Assembly (NCBI GenBank): GCA_944363005.1
Contig: CALVTV010000002.1
Location: forward strand, 1-12,441
Length of the DNA: 12,441 nt
Direction: 5' to 3'
Origin: an uncultured Clostridia bacterium
GTDB lineage: Bacteria; Bacillota; Clostridia; Christensenellales; Aristaeellaceae
The translations under genes and the position numbers were made by a program. Shown piece after piece: positions 1-6,962 of this stretch (position 1 is the first letter of the stretch; every line of letters starts with the position of its first letter). Under the pieces are notes generated by a model that worked only from the letters and a program-made list of their open reading frames with translations, was not told the DNA's origin and did not search any database.

Positions 1-10
1 CTGTAAGCAT
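1..10 (-). CDS. Start of an unidentified gene, cut by the window edge
   Basis: Only an ATG (8-10) and the codons for Leu and Thr are inside the window, so the product cannot be named. The start is believable because an AGGAGG ribosome binding site lies at 19-24, eight bases before the ATG. It begins 32 bases after the stop of the isomerase gene, on the same strand, so it is probably the next gene of that operon. If the isomerase message is damaged by its internal stop, this gene could suffer reduced expression through polarity. Confidence 0.5.
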
Positions 11-42
11 ATCGGTTTCCTCCTCACATCAGGGTCGTTTTC

Positions 43-882
43 CTATTTGTTCACCGCGTCCGCCGTCAGGCCGGACACAAACTTGCAAAACTCGCGTAGC
101 ACCTCTGTCCAATCGCCCTCGATCTCCGCCATATGGTGGATATAAGGCCCTTCCACGAGCTTGCGCTCCCAGGCGGGCAGGTCGTTAAATTCGCCCCAGA
201 GGTAGGTGCCAAAGGTATAGGGGCCCTCCGTCGTTTTGCAGGTACCGGAGAGCAAGCGGTAGTCCCCGCCGTCCTGGTCGAAGCGGGCAACCGTATACTG
301 GCCGTCCCGGACCTGGAACCATTGCCGCATGTTGACATTTTTGCAGGGACATCCATCTTTTTTGAGGCTGTAGGCAAAAGGTCCGCAATGCCAGAGCAGC
401 TCGGCGTTTTTGTTCTGTGGATGGCGCACGGTGAACTCTCCGAAAAACGGAATCTTCCGGCCCAGCGCGGCGCAGGAGAGAAGCGCCATGGTAATGGTGC
501 CATGCAGATCGCTCTCGCACCCGATGATGTAGCCCATATCCGCAAGAACGCTGTAAGCCGTGCAGGGCATCGCGCCCACGCCAAGCTGCATGGCCGTCCA
601 GCACTCGGCACTCACGGCCTGGACATGATAGGTTTCAAACACCCACTGATAAAGCGGCACGAATGCATAGACCTTCTTGAGCAGCGGAGGCGTGATGTCA
701 TCCATCTCATAGCGGGATGCTAGCAGTTTGGCCCCCTCCTCCAGCTCCGCATCCTGCTCCCGCAGGATCTGCTGGTATTTGTCGATGATGACCGCCATGT
801 TGACAGGGATCACGCTGAGCCCGAACTTCTCCATCAGCTCACCCTCGTTGAAGATGACCGAACAGAACGGCTTTGGACGCAT
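43..882 (-). CDS. L-fucose/L-arabinose isomerase family, C-terminal catalytic part (split gene)
   Basis: This 279-residue stretch is the catalytic C-terminal part of an isomerase of the L-fucose/L-arabinose family, which interconverts aldoses and ketoses with a divalent metal. Candidate metal ligands are Glu93 (AECW), Glu123 or Asp125 (CESDLHG) and His165 (LWHCGPF), which is typical of the family. The first residues (RPKPFCSVIFNEGEL) are not a normal N-terminus. They match the inside of full-length homologues, where a Gln-Ile/Val-Gly run precedes them. The reading frame is the same as that of the upstream fragment and is separated from it only by TAG, Val and Gly codons. Translation here would need readthrough, suppression or re-initiation at the ATG six bases after the TAG. 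AGGTAGG sits only one base from that ATG, which is poor spacing. The family assignment is firm. The sugar is not known, and whether this piece is made is open. Confidence 0.75.
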   Translation of the reverse strand: MRPKPFCSVIFNEGELMEKFGLSVIPVNMAVIIDKYQQILREQDAELEEGAKLLASRYEMDDITPPLLKKVYAFVPLYQWVFETYHVQAVSAECWTAMQLGVGAMPCTAYSVLADMGYIIGCESDLHGTITMALLSCAALGRKIPFFGEFTVRHPQNKNAELLWHCGPFAYSLKKDGCPCKNVNMRQWFQVRDGQYTVARFDQDGGDYRLLSGTCKTTEGPYTFGTYLWGEFNDLPAWERKLVEGPYIHHMAEIEGDWTEVLREFCKFVSGLTADAVNK

Positions 883-888
883 GCCTAC

Positions 889-1440
889 CTAGGCAATGCG
901 CATACCGCGGAAATTCTTCACCATGCAGCTCACTGACACAAAGCGCGCAAAGGAAGCCGCGAAGGTATCGCTGTCCACCGCGCAGGTCTCGATGAAGCTG
1001 AAGGGGATATGGAAGCGCTGGAGCTGGCGGCTGACACCGAAGATTCCGCACTGGCTGTCGGTATAGCGCGTGCCGTCGGGCAGGAAGCTGTCGTCAATCG
1101 GTGCCCAGATGCACACTGGCTTGCCCACGCCACGCGCCACCTGCGCTGCGATCTCCTCGTTTCCGAAGTTGCAGTTAATGATAAGCACTGCGTCCACCTT
1201 TTCGGCGTTGAAGCGCTCAATCACTTTCTGCGCATCCTCGTCGCAGTACATCACGTCCACGGGGTTGATCCCCTGAAGATCGACAAAGCTGACATTGCTG
1301 TCTGAAAAATGCTCCCGGATATAAGAAACAACCTTGTGACCGCGTTCCTCCGCCTTCTCCCAATTGAAGATACCCGGACGCGGCGTTACATCGCGCCTCA
1401 TGGGCGCCAACCCGATTTTGACATCATAATGAAGCATCAT
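889..1440 (-). CDS. L-fucose/L-arabinose isomerase family, N-terminal part (split gene)
   Basis: This is the N-terminal Rossmann-like half of the same isomerase, 183 residues from the chosen start (MMLHYDVKIGLAP). Family marks are NCNFGNEEIAAQVA at about 90-103, KPVCIWAP at 107-114 and DSQCGIFGVSRQL at 128-140. It ends at TAG (889-891) after RGMRIA, at the spot where homologues normally read RI-(G/A)-Q-(I/V)-G. The open frame extends upstream to an ATG at 1611. I reject that start because the extra 57 codons are AT-rich at third positions, contain a good promoter (1487-1515), and lie before a GAAGG ribosome binding site placed properly for the ATGs at 1440 and 1437. With the stop read as Gln, the whole protein would be about 465 residues, which is normal for the family. 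It carries none of the likely metal ligands, so alone it should be inactive. Confidence 0.75.
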   Translation of the reverse strand: MMLHYDVKIGLAPMRRDVTPRPGIFNWEKAEERGHKVVSYIREHFSDSNVSFVDLQGINPVDVMYCDEDAQKVIERFNAEKVDAVLIINCNFGNEEIAAQVARGVGKPVCIWAPIDDSFLPDGTRYTDSQCGIFGVSRQLQRFHIPFSFIETCAVDSDTFAASFARFVSVSCMVKNFRGMRIA

Positions 1441-1486
1441 GCAACCTTCTTTCACCTGTATTGTCCCGGAAAACACTTCTGAGTCT

Positions 1487-1515
1487 ATTGTAAAAGGCCC
1501 CTTTTGAACTGACAA
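1487..1515 (-). promoter_or_regulatory. Promoter of the isomerase operon
   Basis: On the minus strand, a -35 box TTGTCA (1510-1515) and a -10 box TACAAT (1487-1492) are separated by exactly 17 bases. Each matches the sigma-A consensus at five of six positions. Transcription would begin near 1480, about 40 bases before the ATG at 1440. The spacer holds the palindrome AAAAGG-CC-CCTTTT (1492-1505), a possible operator lying between the two boxes. Confidence 0.6.
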
Positions 1516-1610
1516 TATCTCAACTTCAACAATTTCTAGATCAAATCCATTATGTTGCGCAAAAAAGCGCCGCCGCATGGTTTGCGTAATAAATTCGCTA
1601 ACTCGATGCA

Positions 1611-1639
1611 TTGTAACGCCCTCGCGTTCCTTTTATAAT
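1611..1639 (+). promoter_or_regulatory. Promoter of the oxidoreductase-ThuA operon
   Basis: A -35 box TTGTAA (1611-1616) and a perfect -10 box TATAAT (1634-1639) have 17 bases between them. Transcription would begin near 1646, about 43 bases before the gene start. It points away from the isomerase promoter at 1487-1515, so 1441-1688 is a shared divergent control region. A TTGCGCAA palindrome with a central CG lies between the two promoters (1555-1562) and could be a LacI-type operator, but this is only a guess. Confidence 0.6.
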
Positions 1640-1688
1640 AAAGCCATCAAATGAGCTTAAACCATGCCATATACAAGCAGGGAGGTGT

Positions 1689-2804
1689 ATGCCTTTGAAA
1701 CCCCTTCGAGCCGCTGTCATCGGCCTTGGTTTTATCGGTCCGCAGCACGTCGACGCCATCCGTCGCCTACCATTGGCGCTGCCAGTCGCGCTCTGTGACA
1801 GCAGCGCCGAGCAGGTGCGCGCCGCCTGCGAACGCTATGGTGTCCCCAGAGGCGAAACGAGTTGGCGCGAACTGCTCCATGATCCCTCCATCGATGTGAT
1901 CCACAACTGCACACCCAACGCGCTTCATGACGAGATCAACCGCGAGGCGCTCCTTTGCGGCAAGCATGTATACAGCGAAAAGCCCCTCAGCACCAGCGCT
2001 GCAGCGGCCCGTGAGCTGTGGGCCCTGGCACAGGAGCGAAAGCTGGCTGCGGGGGTAAATCATCAATACCGTATGAACGCGGCTGTGCAGGAGATGCGCG
2101 CTCGCCTGCAACACAGTATGGCCGGGCGTCCCCTGATGGTGACAGGCTGCTACCTTCAGGAATCCGCCTCCCGGGAGACGGACTGGTCGCACAGGATGGA
2201 AAACACCGGGCCCTCCCGTACGGTTGCGGACATTGGCGTGCACTGGGTGGACACGGCCTGCGCCGTAGTGGGAGAGCCCATCCGGGAGGTCTTTGCAGAC
2301 CTGCAGATTCATTTTCCTACGCGCATCGGCGCGGACGGTGTCGCCCATCCGGTGACGACCGAGGACACGGCTTTTATTTTGGTACGCTTCCAAAGCGGCC
2401 TGCCCGGTCAATTCACTGTCAGCAAATCAGCCAACGGCCATAAAAACGATTTGCGTCTCAACGTCTGGTGCGAGGGCTACGGCATGGAGTGGCGTCAAGA
2501 GCAGCCCGACCGGCTGATCCTCGGGAAAAAAGAAACCGGCTATGAAATTCTCTATATGAACCCCCGCGCCTGCCAGGAGGAAGTCAAACCATATGTGACG
2601 ACACCCATGGGGCATGTCATGGGCTGGCCGGACGCGCTTAGAAATTCCGTATCCGCCTTCTACAGCGCCATCCTGGACGGCAGTTACCTGACGGATTCAA
2701 TGCCCTGCGCCACCTTCCGGGACGGGTTTCAGGGCATGGCCTTTATCGAGGCGTGCGTGCGTTCCAGCCGCAAACGCCGCTGGGTGGAGGTGGAGCAGCT
2801 ATGA
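1689..2804 (+). CDS. Gfo/Idh/MocA family NAD(P)-dependent oxidoreductase
   Basis: This cytoplasmic dehydrogenase of 371 residues probably oxidises or reduces a hydroxyl of a sugar, sugar acid, inositol or glycoside. The N-terminal Rossmann fold has the nucleotide loop GLGFIG at 12-17. The catalytic-lysine motif EKP is at 97-99, and DIGVHWVDTA at 181-190 supplies the usual Asp/His pair of the C-terminal alpha/beta domain. The length is normal. The ATG at 1689 is only three bases from the GGAGG ribosome binding site at 1681-1685. A TTG at 1695 lies nine bases away and would give MKPLRAAVIGLG, so it may be the real start. The gene shares an ATGA overlap with the ThuA-like gene, which implies translational coupling and a joint role. 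Such pairs occur in gene sets for unusual sugars and glycosides. The substrate cannot be told from sequence. Confidence 0.88.
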   Translation: MPLKPLRAAVIGLGFIGPQHVDAIRRLPLALPVALCDSSAEQVRAACERYGVPRGETSWRELLHDPSIDVIHNCTPNALHDEINREALLCGKHVYSEKPLSTSAAAARELWALAQERKLAAGVNHQYRMNAAVQEMRARLQHSMAGRPLMVTGCYLQESASRETDWSHRMENTGPSRTVADIGVHWVDTACAVVGEPIREVFADLQIHFPTRIGADGVAHPVTTEDTAFILVRFQSGLPGQFTVSKSANGHKNDLRLNVWCEGYGMEWRQEQPDRLILGKKETGYEILYMNPRACQEEVKPYVTTPMGHVMGWPDALRNSVSAFYSAILDGSYLTDSMPCATFRDGFQGMAFIEACVRSSRKRRWVEVEQL

Positions 2805-3529
2805 ATGTGCTGGTCTGGTATGAAAACAGGCCGCTTCCCGAAGCCGTGCAGGACGAGGCGCGCGTCTATCCGCGCGGCATACACGGCGCCCTGGGCGACC
2901 TGTTTGCCGCCGAACCCGACATGTGCGTGCGCACCGCCGTCATGCAGGACGCGCAGCAGGGCTTCTCCGATGAAAATCTCCAATGGGCCGACGTGCTGGT
3001 CTATTTTGGCCATAAGCACTGGCGCGAGGTTGACGACGACCGTGTGGAACTGCTGCAAAGGCGGGTTCTGGAGGGCATGGGGCTGATTCTTCTTCATTCC
3101 TCCCACGCCAGCAAAATCTTTTCCCGCCTCATGGGCACCCGGACGCAATGCCTTCGCTGGCGGGAAAACGACGAATGGCAGCGGGTCTGGCTGGTAATGC
3201 CGTCACATCCCATCGCCGCAGGGCTGAAAGGCGAGTATTTTACGATTGCGCAGGATGAAACCTATGGGGAGTACTTCGAAATTCCTCAGCCCGACGAGCA
3301 GGTGTTTCTGACCACATCCCAGGGTGGAGAGGTACTCAGAAGCGGCTGCTGCTGGCACCGGGGTGCGGGACGCATCTTCTATTTTTCATCGGGGCATGAG
3401 ACCTACCCCGTTTATTATCAGCCAGAGGTGCGGCGTATCCTGGTCAACGCCGTCCGATGGGCCTGTGCAGGCCCACGGAGACCGACCTGGCCTGACTGGG
3501 CTAGGGAAAGCCCTCCCCTTGAAAATTAA
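2801..3529 (+). CDS. ThuA-like domain protein
   Basis: This 242-residue soluble protein belongs to the ThuA (trehalose utilisation) family, which has a glutamine-amidotransferase-like fold. The exact reaction of the family is poorly known, although members sit with Gfo/Idh dehydrogenases in sugar loci and have been linked to keto-sugar metabolism. Visible marks are the N-terminal strand MNVLVWYE, WADVLVYFGHKHW at 62-74, GLILLHSSHASKIFSRLMG at 94-112, and the C-terminal GRIFYFSSGHETYPVYY at 190-206. The start at 2801 is chosen because ATGA overlaps the stop of the oxidoreductase gene and GGAGG lies at 2786-2790. The open frame continues upstream to 2753, but that part overlaps the previous gene deeply and does not resemble ThuA. 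No signal peptide is seen. Its stop codon lies inside the left arm of the shared terminator. Confidence 0.82.
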   Translation: MNVLVWYENRPLPEAVQDEARVYPRGIHGALGDLFAAEPDMCVRTAVMQDAQQGFSDENLQWADVLVYFGHKHWREVDDDRVELLQRRVLEGMGLILLHSSHASKIFSRLMGTRTQCLRWRENDEWQRVWLVMPSHPIAAGLKGEYFTIAQDETYGEYFEIPQPDEQVFLTTSQGGEVLRSGCCWHRGAGRIFYFSSGHETYPVYYQPEVRRILVNAVRWACAGPRRPTWPDWARESPPLEN

Positions 3530-3571
3530 GGAAACGAGCAGCCGGTAATTACGCCGGCCGCTCGTTTCCTT
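3528..3571. terminator. Bidirectional terminator between converging operons
   Basis: Two 18-base arms (3528-3545 and 3554-3571) pair at 17 positions, with one A/C mismatch and an eight-base loop. On the minus strand the hairpin is followed by TTAATTTTC. On the plus strand the right arm itself ends in TTTCCTTT. It can therefore stop transcripts from both the ThuA gene and the histidine kinase gene. The left arm contains most of the ThuA stop codon, the right arm codes for the last seven kinase residues, and the kinase TAA is in the loop. Confidence 0.75.
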
Positions 3572-5351
3572 TAGGCTCAATACTCAGTTCTTCCTCATCA
3601 TAGACCAGCGGGACCGTAATCCGTACCCGCGTTCCTCTGCTGACCACGCTGTCGATTTCAAACCGCATCCTTTCCCCGTAAATCAGCGCCAGGCGGTCGC
3701 GCACATTTCGCACCCCTACTCCCGAGGATGGATGTGGCTTTGTGTCCGGAGCGCACTGCGCCTGTCCACCAAGGATTTTCTCCACCATCTCCGGCGGCAT
3801 GCCCGCACCGTTATCCTCAACGGTAAGGCAAAGGTCTCCCTTGGGCGTTTTCTGTACGGTTAGTGCCACGACCGAATGTTCCGAACGCACGCCATACACC
3901 AGCGCGTTTTCCAAAACGGGCTGAAGGATCATCGTGGGAATCAGCGCCTCCTCTGTGCCGGGCTCCATCGAAAAAGGCGTGGAGAGGATGTTGCCGTAGA
4001 TATAGCCATAGATATGCGCATATTGGCTCAGGCTGTCAAGCTCGCATCTGACGGGGATGAACCGTTTTTCCATGTTTCGTGTGTTCTGCCGCAGGAACAT
4101 GGAGATGTAGCGCACTACTTTGCAGATTTCGTCGCTGCCGTTGAGCTTGCCCATGGCGTTGACAACTTCAAGCGCATTGTAGATAAAATGCGGGCTGATC
4201 TGCGACTGCAGGGAGCGGTACTTGTATTCCAGCGCGTCGTATTCCGCCCGGTTACGGCTGTTTTCCTCCTGCACGACCTGTTTCATCAGTTCACGCATCC
4301 TGTCGATCATCGTATTGAAATGCGCCGACATCTGCCCCGTCTCGTCGCTGCTGCAAATCGGCACCGTCAGATCGAGATTGCCGGCCGTCACCTCGTCCAT
4401 GCTGCTCACAAGTAGACTCATCTGGCGGGTCATTCTGCGAGTAATGATGATTACCGCCGCGGAGCTGAGCGCAAGGGCAACGAGTGATGCCACGATGCCC
4501 ATCCTGACAACGGCGTGGTTGATACCGTTGAGCGATGATCTGGGCATCATGCCCACGGCGGTCCAGCCGTCGCCTTTCTGGATGGAAAGGTCATAGGTTT
4601 CTCCCAGGCGGATCTCTTTTGCGCCCATACTCGCGGCCTCCGCAGCCGCCTCCAGCATGCCCTGAGCGACTGTTCCGCCGACCGTAATCGCTTCCCCCGT
4701 CTCGTCCAGAAACGCCACAGCGCAGTTCATGGCCTGTACATGGCTTCCCAGGGAGACGAAGAGCTCCTCCCGCACCCGTACAATCGCCTTGCCCACAAAC
4801 TGAAACGGCTCGAGGTTATAAACATCCCGGACGAGGTAGATGGTGCCGTTGTCCGATCTGGTCCAGCGCGGGACGCCATAGGTCTTCTCGCCATATTCGC
4901 CGGAAAGCAGCAGAGAGGCTTCCTCCACAAAGCTGTCGGCAAAGGTCACCGTGCTGGAAAAGGAAACGTCGTTGCACAGTTTGACATAAATCCGATCATA
5001 GCCGCAGGTCGGAGAAATCGTCTGATTGAGCGCCGCCACCAAGCCGCGCGCCTTTTCCGAGTATCCGATCTCCCCGGGTGACATGTCGCGCAGCATGTAC
5101 ATATGATCTGGGACCATCTTGCCGGTCATCTGACTCATGAGCTGACGCTGGATGGCTTCCGTTTCGCTCTGAAAATTCCGCAGGCTCTGTTCCGTCAGTA
5201 GCTCCAAATTGGAACGCATATGTCCCAAAAGCATCTGTGCCGCTTTGTAGGTGAGAACGCCCGTAACGATGGAAACGGCCAGCAGAATGGTCAGCCCGGA
5301 CCCCAGAAGAAGCTTTGTGCGAAATGACATCCCGTTCGGCGAACGTTTCAT
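3549..5351 (-). CDS. Sensor histidine kinase, YesM type
   Basis: This is a 600-residue membrane sensor kinase. Transmembrane helix 1 is at about 13-36 and helix 2 at about 283-304, enclosing an extracellular sensing domain of roughly 245 residues. A HAMP linker follows at about 303-355. The dimerisation/phosphoacceptor part has SQISPHFIYNALE with the acceptor His388. The ATP-binding domain shows the N box around Asn482 (QPVLENALVYG), DNGAG at 513-517 and GVGVRNVRDRL at 544-554. It should autophosphorylate on sensing an extracellular ligand, probably a sugar or a ligand-loaded binding protein, and pass phosphate to the adjacent regulator. Its ATG overlaps the regulator's TGA (ATGA), so the two are translationally coupled. 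All catalytic motifs look intact. The sensor domain gives no clue to the ligand. Confidence 0.93.
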   Translation of the reverse strand: MKRSPNGMSFRTKLLLGSGLTILLAVSIVTGVLTYKAAQMLLGHMRSNLELLTEQSLRNFQSETEAIQRQLMSQMTGKMVPDHMYMLRDMSPGEIGYSEKARGLVAALNQTISPTCGYDRIYVKLCNDVSFSSTVTFADSFVEEASLLLSGEYGEKTYGVPRWTRSDNGTIYLVRDVYNLEPFQFVGKAIVRVREELFVSLGSHVQAMNCAVAFLDETGEAITVGGTVAQGMLEAAAEAASMGAKEIRLGETYDLSIQKGDGWTAVGMMPRSSLNGINHAVVRMGIVASLVALALSSAAVIIITRRMTRQMSLLVSSMDEVTAGNLDLTVPICSSDETGQMSAHFNTMIDRMRELMKQVVQEENSRNRAEYDALEYKYRSLQSQISPHFIYNALEVVNAMGKLNGSDEICKVVRYISMFLRQNTRNMEKRFIPVRCELDSLSQYAHIYGYIYGNILSTPFSMEPGTEEALIPTMILQPVLENALVYGVRSEHSVVALTVQKTPKGDLCLTVEDNGAGMPPEMVEKILGGQAQCAPDTKPHPSSGVGVRNVRDRLALIYGERMRFEIDSVVSRGTRVRITVPLVYDEEELSIEPKGNERPA

Positions 5352-6865
5352 AGGGTCACCCTGCGGTTGCGGTACTCGGTTGGCGTCATGTGCTCAGAAC
5401 GCTTGAAGGCGTTGTAAAAGGAGATGTAATTGCCATATCCCACGGCACGGGCCACCTCCTCCACGAGCATGCGCGGGTCCGCCAGAAGATTGCGCGCAAC
5501 CGCCATTCTGGCATTGAGGACATGCTCATGGAACGTAATGCCGGTTTCCTTGCGAATCAACGCGGAGAGATAATTGCCACTCACGCTCAGCTTCTCTGCA
5601 ACCGTTCCCAGCTGCACCCCTTCCACGGCATGCAGGTTGATGTACTGAATGGCGTTTCGCGTCAGCAGCGAAAGCTGCGTCTGTTCCTTGGCAGCGCGCA
5701 GGGCTTCGTGCAGCTTGGTTAGACATTCCCGCACGTCCGCCTCATTTGTCACAAACCACGTACCGTAGAGGGCGACGTCGGTTTCGGTGCCGGAGGAGAC
5801 AGCGCAGCGATTCATGAGTGCCAGGGTATACATGGCGGTCATAGCGCGTAGATGGCTGTACTGATGCCCGCTGAGCATAACCAGTTCATGCGCCGTCGCC
5901 GCAGCCCCTTCGTCGCTGAGGTCCGCCCTGTCAATAAGCTCCTCAATGCGGTGGTTCATGTTGGTGATTCCCTCGTTTGGCCGGGAGCCAGGCTCCGGAC
6001 CTGCATAGAACACGGCAGCGCTGGGCCGCGTTTCCAACGCCGCCTGCCACATCGCCTGCCGCGCCTGGTGATAGGTCTGGCGCACAGCATGCAGCGAGGT
6101 AGTCAATCCGCTCACGCCGATGCACACCGGCACGGCCATGGACTGGGCGACGGTGCGCACAAGTTTCTCTGCACCCTGCTGCCAGTCGCCGCCGACGCTG
6201 TCACGCATCACGAAAGCCACGACGGTATCATAGAGAAGAATGGTCACCGCCGCCACATTCATACCCGCGATGAGGCCGTCGATGTGATTGAGCTCCGCTT
6301 GGGTGAAGGTACGCTCGTCCGATGACTGAACGGTCATGATGTAATAGGATTGGAAGGACAGGCCCATCTCCACAAACATGGCGCGGATGCCCTGTCCATG
6401 CTGGGACGGATTGGTCAAAAGCAGCGAAAGCTGGGCACGCCGGCGCAAGGTATCGACCTGCTCCTGCGTCACATCGGTCGCCTGTCGGCTGAGCGTGGCT
6501 TGAACCGCTCTGCGCACGCAGCTCATCAGTTCCTCACTGTCAATCGGCTTAAGCAGATAATCAAAGATCGCAAGCTTGATGGCACGGCTGGCATACTGGA
6601 ACTGATCGTAACCCGTAATGATGATGACCTTGCTGTCCGGCACGCTCTGACGTACGGTTTCGATCATTTCCAGTCCGTCGCATTTGGGCATCCGTATATC
6701 CGTCAAAATAATATCCGGCTTTGTCTTCAGGATCAAATGGCGGCCGGCCTCGCCGTCAAGTGCGGTTCCAGCCACTTCGCACCCAAGATCACTCCACCGA
6801 ATCGTTTCCACCAGCGAGCGCACTGTGATGGGATTGTCTTCTATAATTACAACTTTCAGCAGCAT
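5348..6865 (-). CDS. Response regulator with AraC-type DNA-binding domain, YesN type
   Basis: This 505-residue transcription regulator is the partner of the kinase gene that follows it. The receiver domain (about 3-122) has the acidic pair Glu9-Asp10, phosphoacceptor Asp56 (ILTDIRMP), Thr84 and Lys106 (LLKPID). A middle region (about 140-390) is variable, with the GVSGLTTSLHAVRQTYHQARQAM stretch common in YesN-like proteins. The C-terminal AraC/XylS domain (about 402-503) holds two helix-turn-helix units near 418-437 and 466-489, ending in the typical GYGNYISFYNAFKRSEHMTPTEYR. It most likely activates the transporter operon just upstream, since YesMN-type pairs commonly control neighbouring sugar ABC transporters. 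The start is fixed by AGGAGG at 6870-6875, four bases before the ATG. The gene has its own promoter and a structured leader. Confidence 0.93.
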   Translation of the reverse strand: MLLKVVIIEDNPITVRSLVETIRWSDLGCEVAGTALDGEAGRHLILKTKPDIILTDIRMPKCDGLEMIETVRQSVPDSKVIIITGYDQFQYASRAIKLAIFDYLLKPIDSEELMSCVRRAVQATLSRQATDVTQEQVDTLRRRAQLSLLLTNPSQHGQGIRAMFVEMGLSFQSYYIMTVQSSDERTFTQAELNHIDGLIAGMNVAAVTILLYDTVVAFVMRDSVGGDWQQGAEKLVRTVAQSMAVPVCIGVSGLTTSLHAVRQTYHQARQAMWQAALETRPSAAVFYAGPEPGSRPNEGITNMNHRIEELIDRADLSDEGAAATAHELVMLSGHQYSHLRAMTAMYTLALMNRCAVSSGTETDVALYGTWFVTNEADVRECLTKLHEALRAAKEQTQLSLLTRNAIQYINLHAVEGVQLGTVAEKLSVSGNYLSALIRKETGITFHEHVLNARMAVARNLLADPRMLVEEVARAVGYGNYISFYNAFKRSEHMTPTEYRNRRVTL

Positions 6866-6875
6866 GGAACCTCCT

Positions 6876-6921
6876 CCCCGGTCTCGGATCCATTAATGCT
6901 CCTCAGGCATCAGCACCGGGG
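6876..6921 (-). promoter_or_regulatory. Structured leader of the response regulator mRNA
   Basis: The leader can form a 7-bp stem between CCCCGGT (RNA side 6915-6921) and ACCGGGG (6876-6882), with an inner ATGC/GCAT stem (6896-6899 with 6907-6910). The outer stem ends directly beside the AGGAGG ribosome binding site (6870-6875), so folding could limit translation of the regulator. A second option is pairing of 6881-6890 with 6950s sequence, but that partner lies upstream of the predicted transcript start. Confidence 0.4.
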
Positions 6922-6932
6922 CATTGATCTTT

Positions 6933-6962
6933 ATTATAGCAAAAAAAGCAGATCCGAGACAA
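6933..6962 (-). promoter_or_regulatory. Promoter of the regulator-kinase operon
   Basis: On the minus strand, a perfect -10 box TATAAT (6933-6938) is preceded by TTGTCT (6957-6962, four of six matches to the -35 consensus) at a spacing of 18 bases. Transcription would begin near 6926, giving a leader of about 60 bases. The -35 region lies in the loop and arm of the transporter terminator, so the promoter and the upstream terminator occupy the same DNA. Confidence 0.55.

Larger units (their letters stand above)
43..1440 (-). pseudogene. Whole isomerase gene with in-frame amber codon
   Basis: The two fragments are in one frame: ATT GCC TAG GTA GGC ATG. A single CAG to TAG change explains the break, and nothing else is lost or shifted. 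It is probably a recent nonsense mutation or a sequencing/assembly error. A functional split protein or stop readthrough is less likely but possible. The gene has an intact promoter and an intact ribosome binding site, which fits recent inactivation. Confidence 0.65.

Noticed and set aside
133..723. Plus-strand open frame opposite the isomerase
   Set aside because: It is antisense to clearly conserved isomerase motifs, has no ribosome binding site worth noting and resembles no family. It is a by-product of GC-rich third positions.
889..891. TAG read as Gln throughout the organism
   Set aside because: About nine other full-length or nearly full-length genes here have no internal TAG. The isomerase fragment itself ends with TAG at 43-45, where family members end, just before the next gene's ribosome binding site. 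Genome-wide recoding is therefore unlikely, and only local readthrough remains possible.
2753..2800. Longer start for the ThuA-like protein
   Set aside because: The 16 extra residues overlap the oxidoreductase gene and do not look like the family. The ATGA overlap with a ribosome binding site at 2786-2790 gives a better start.
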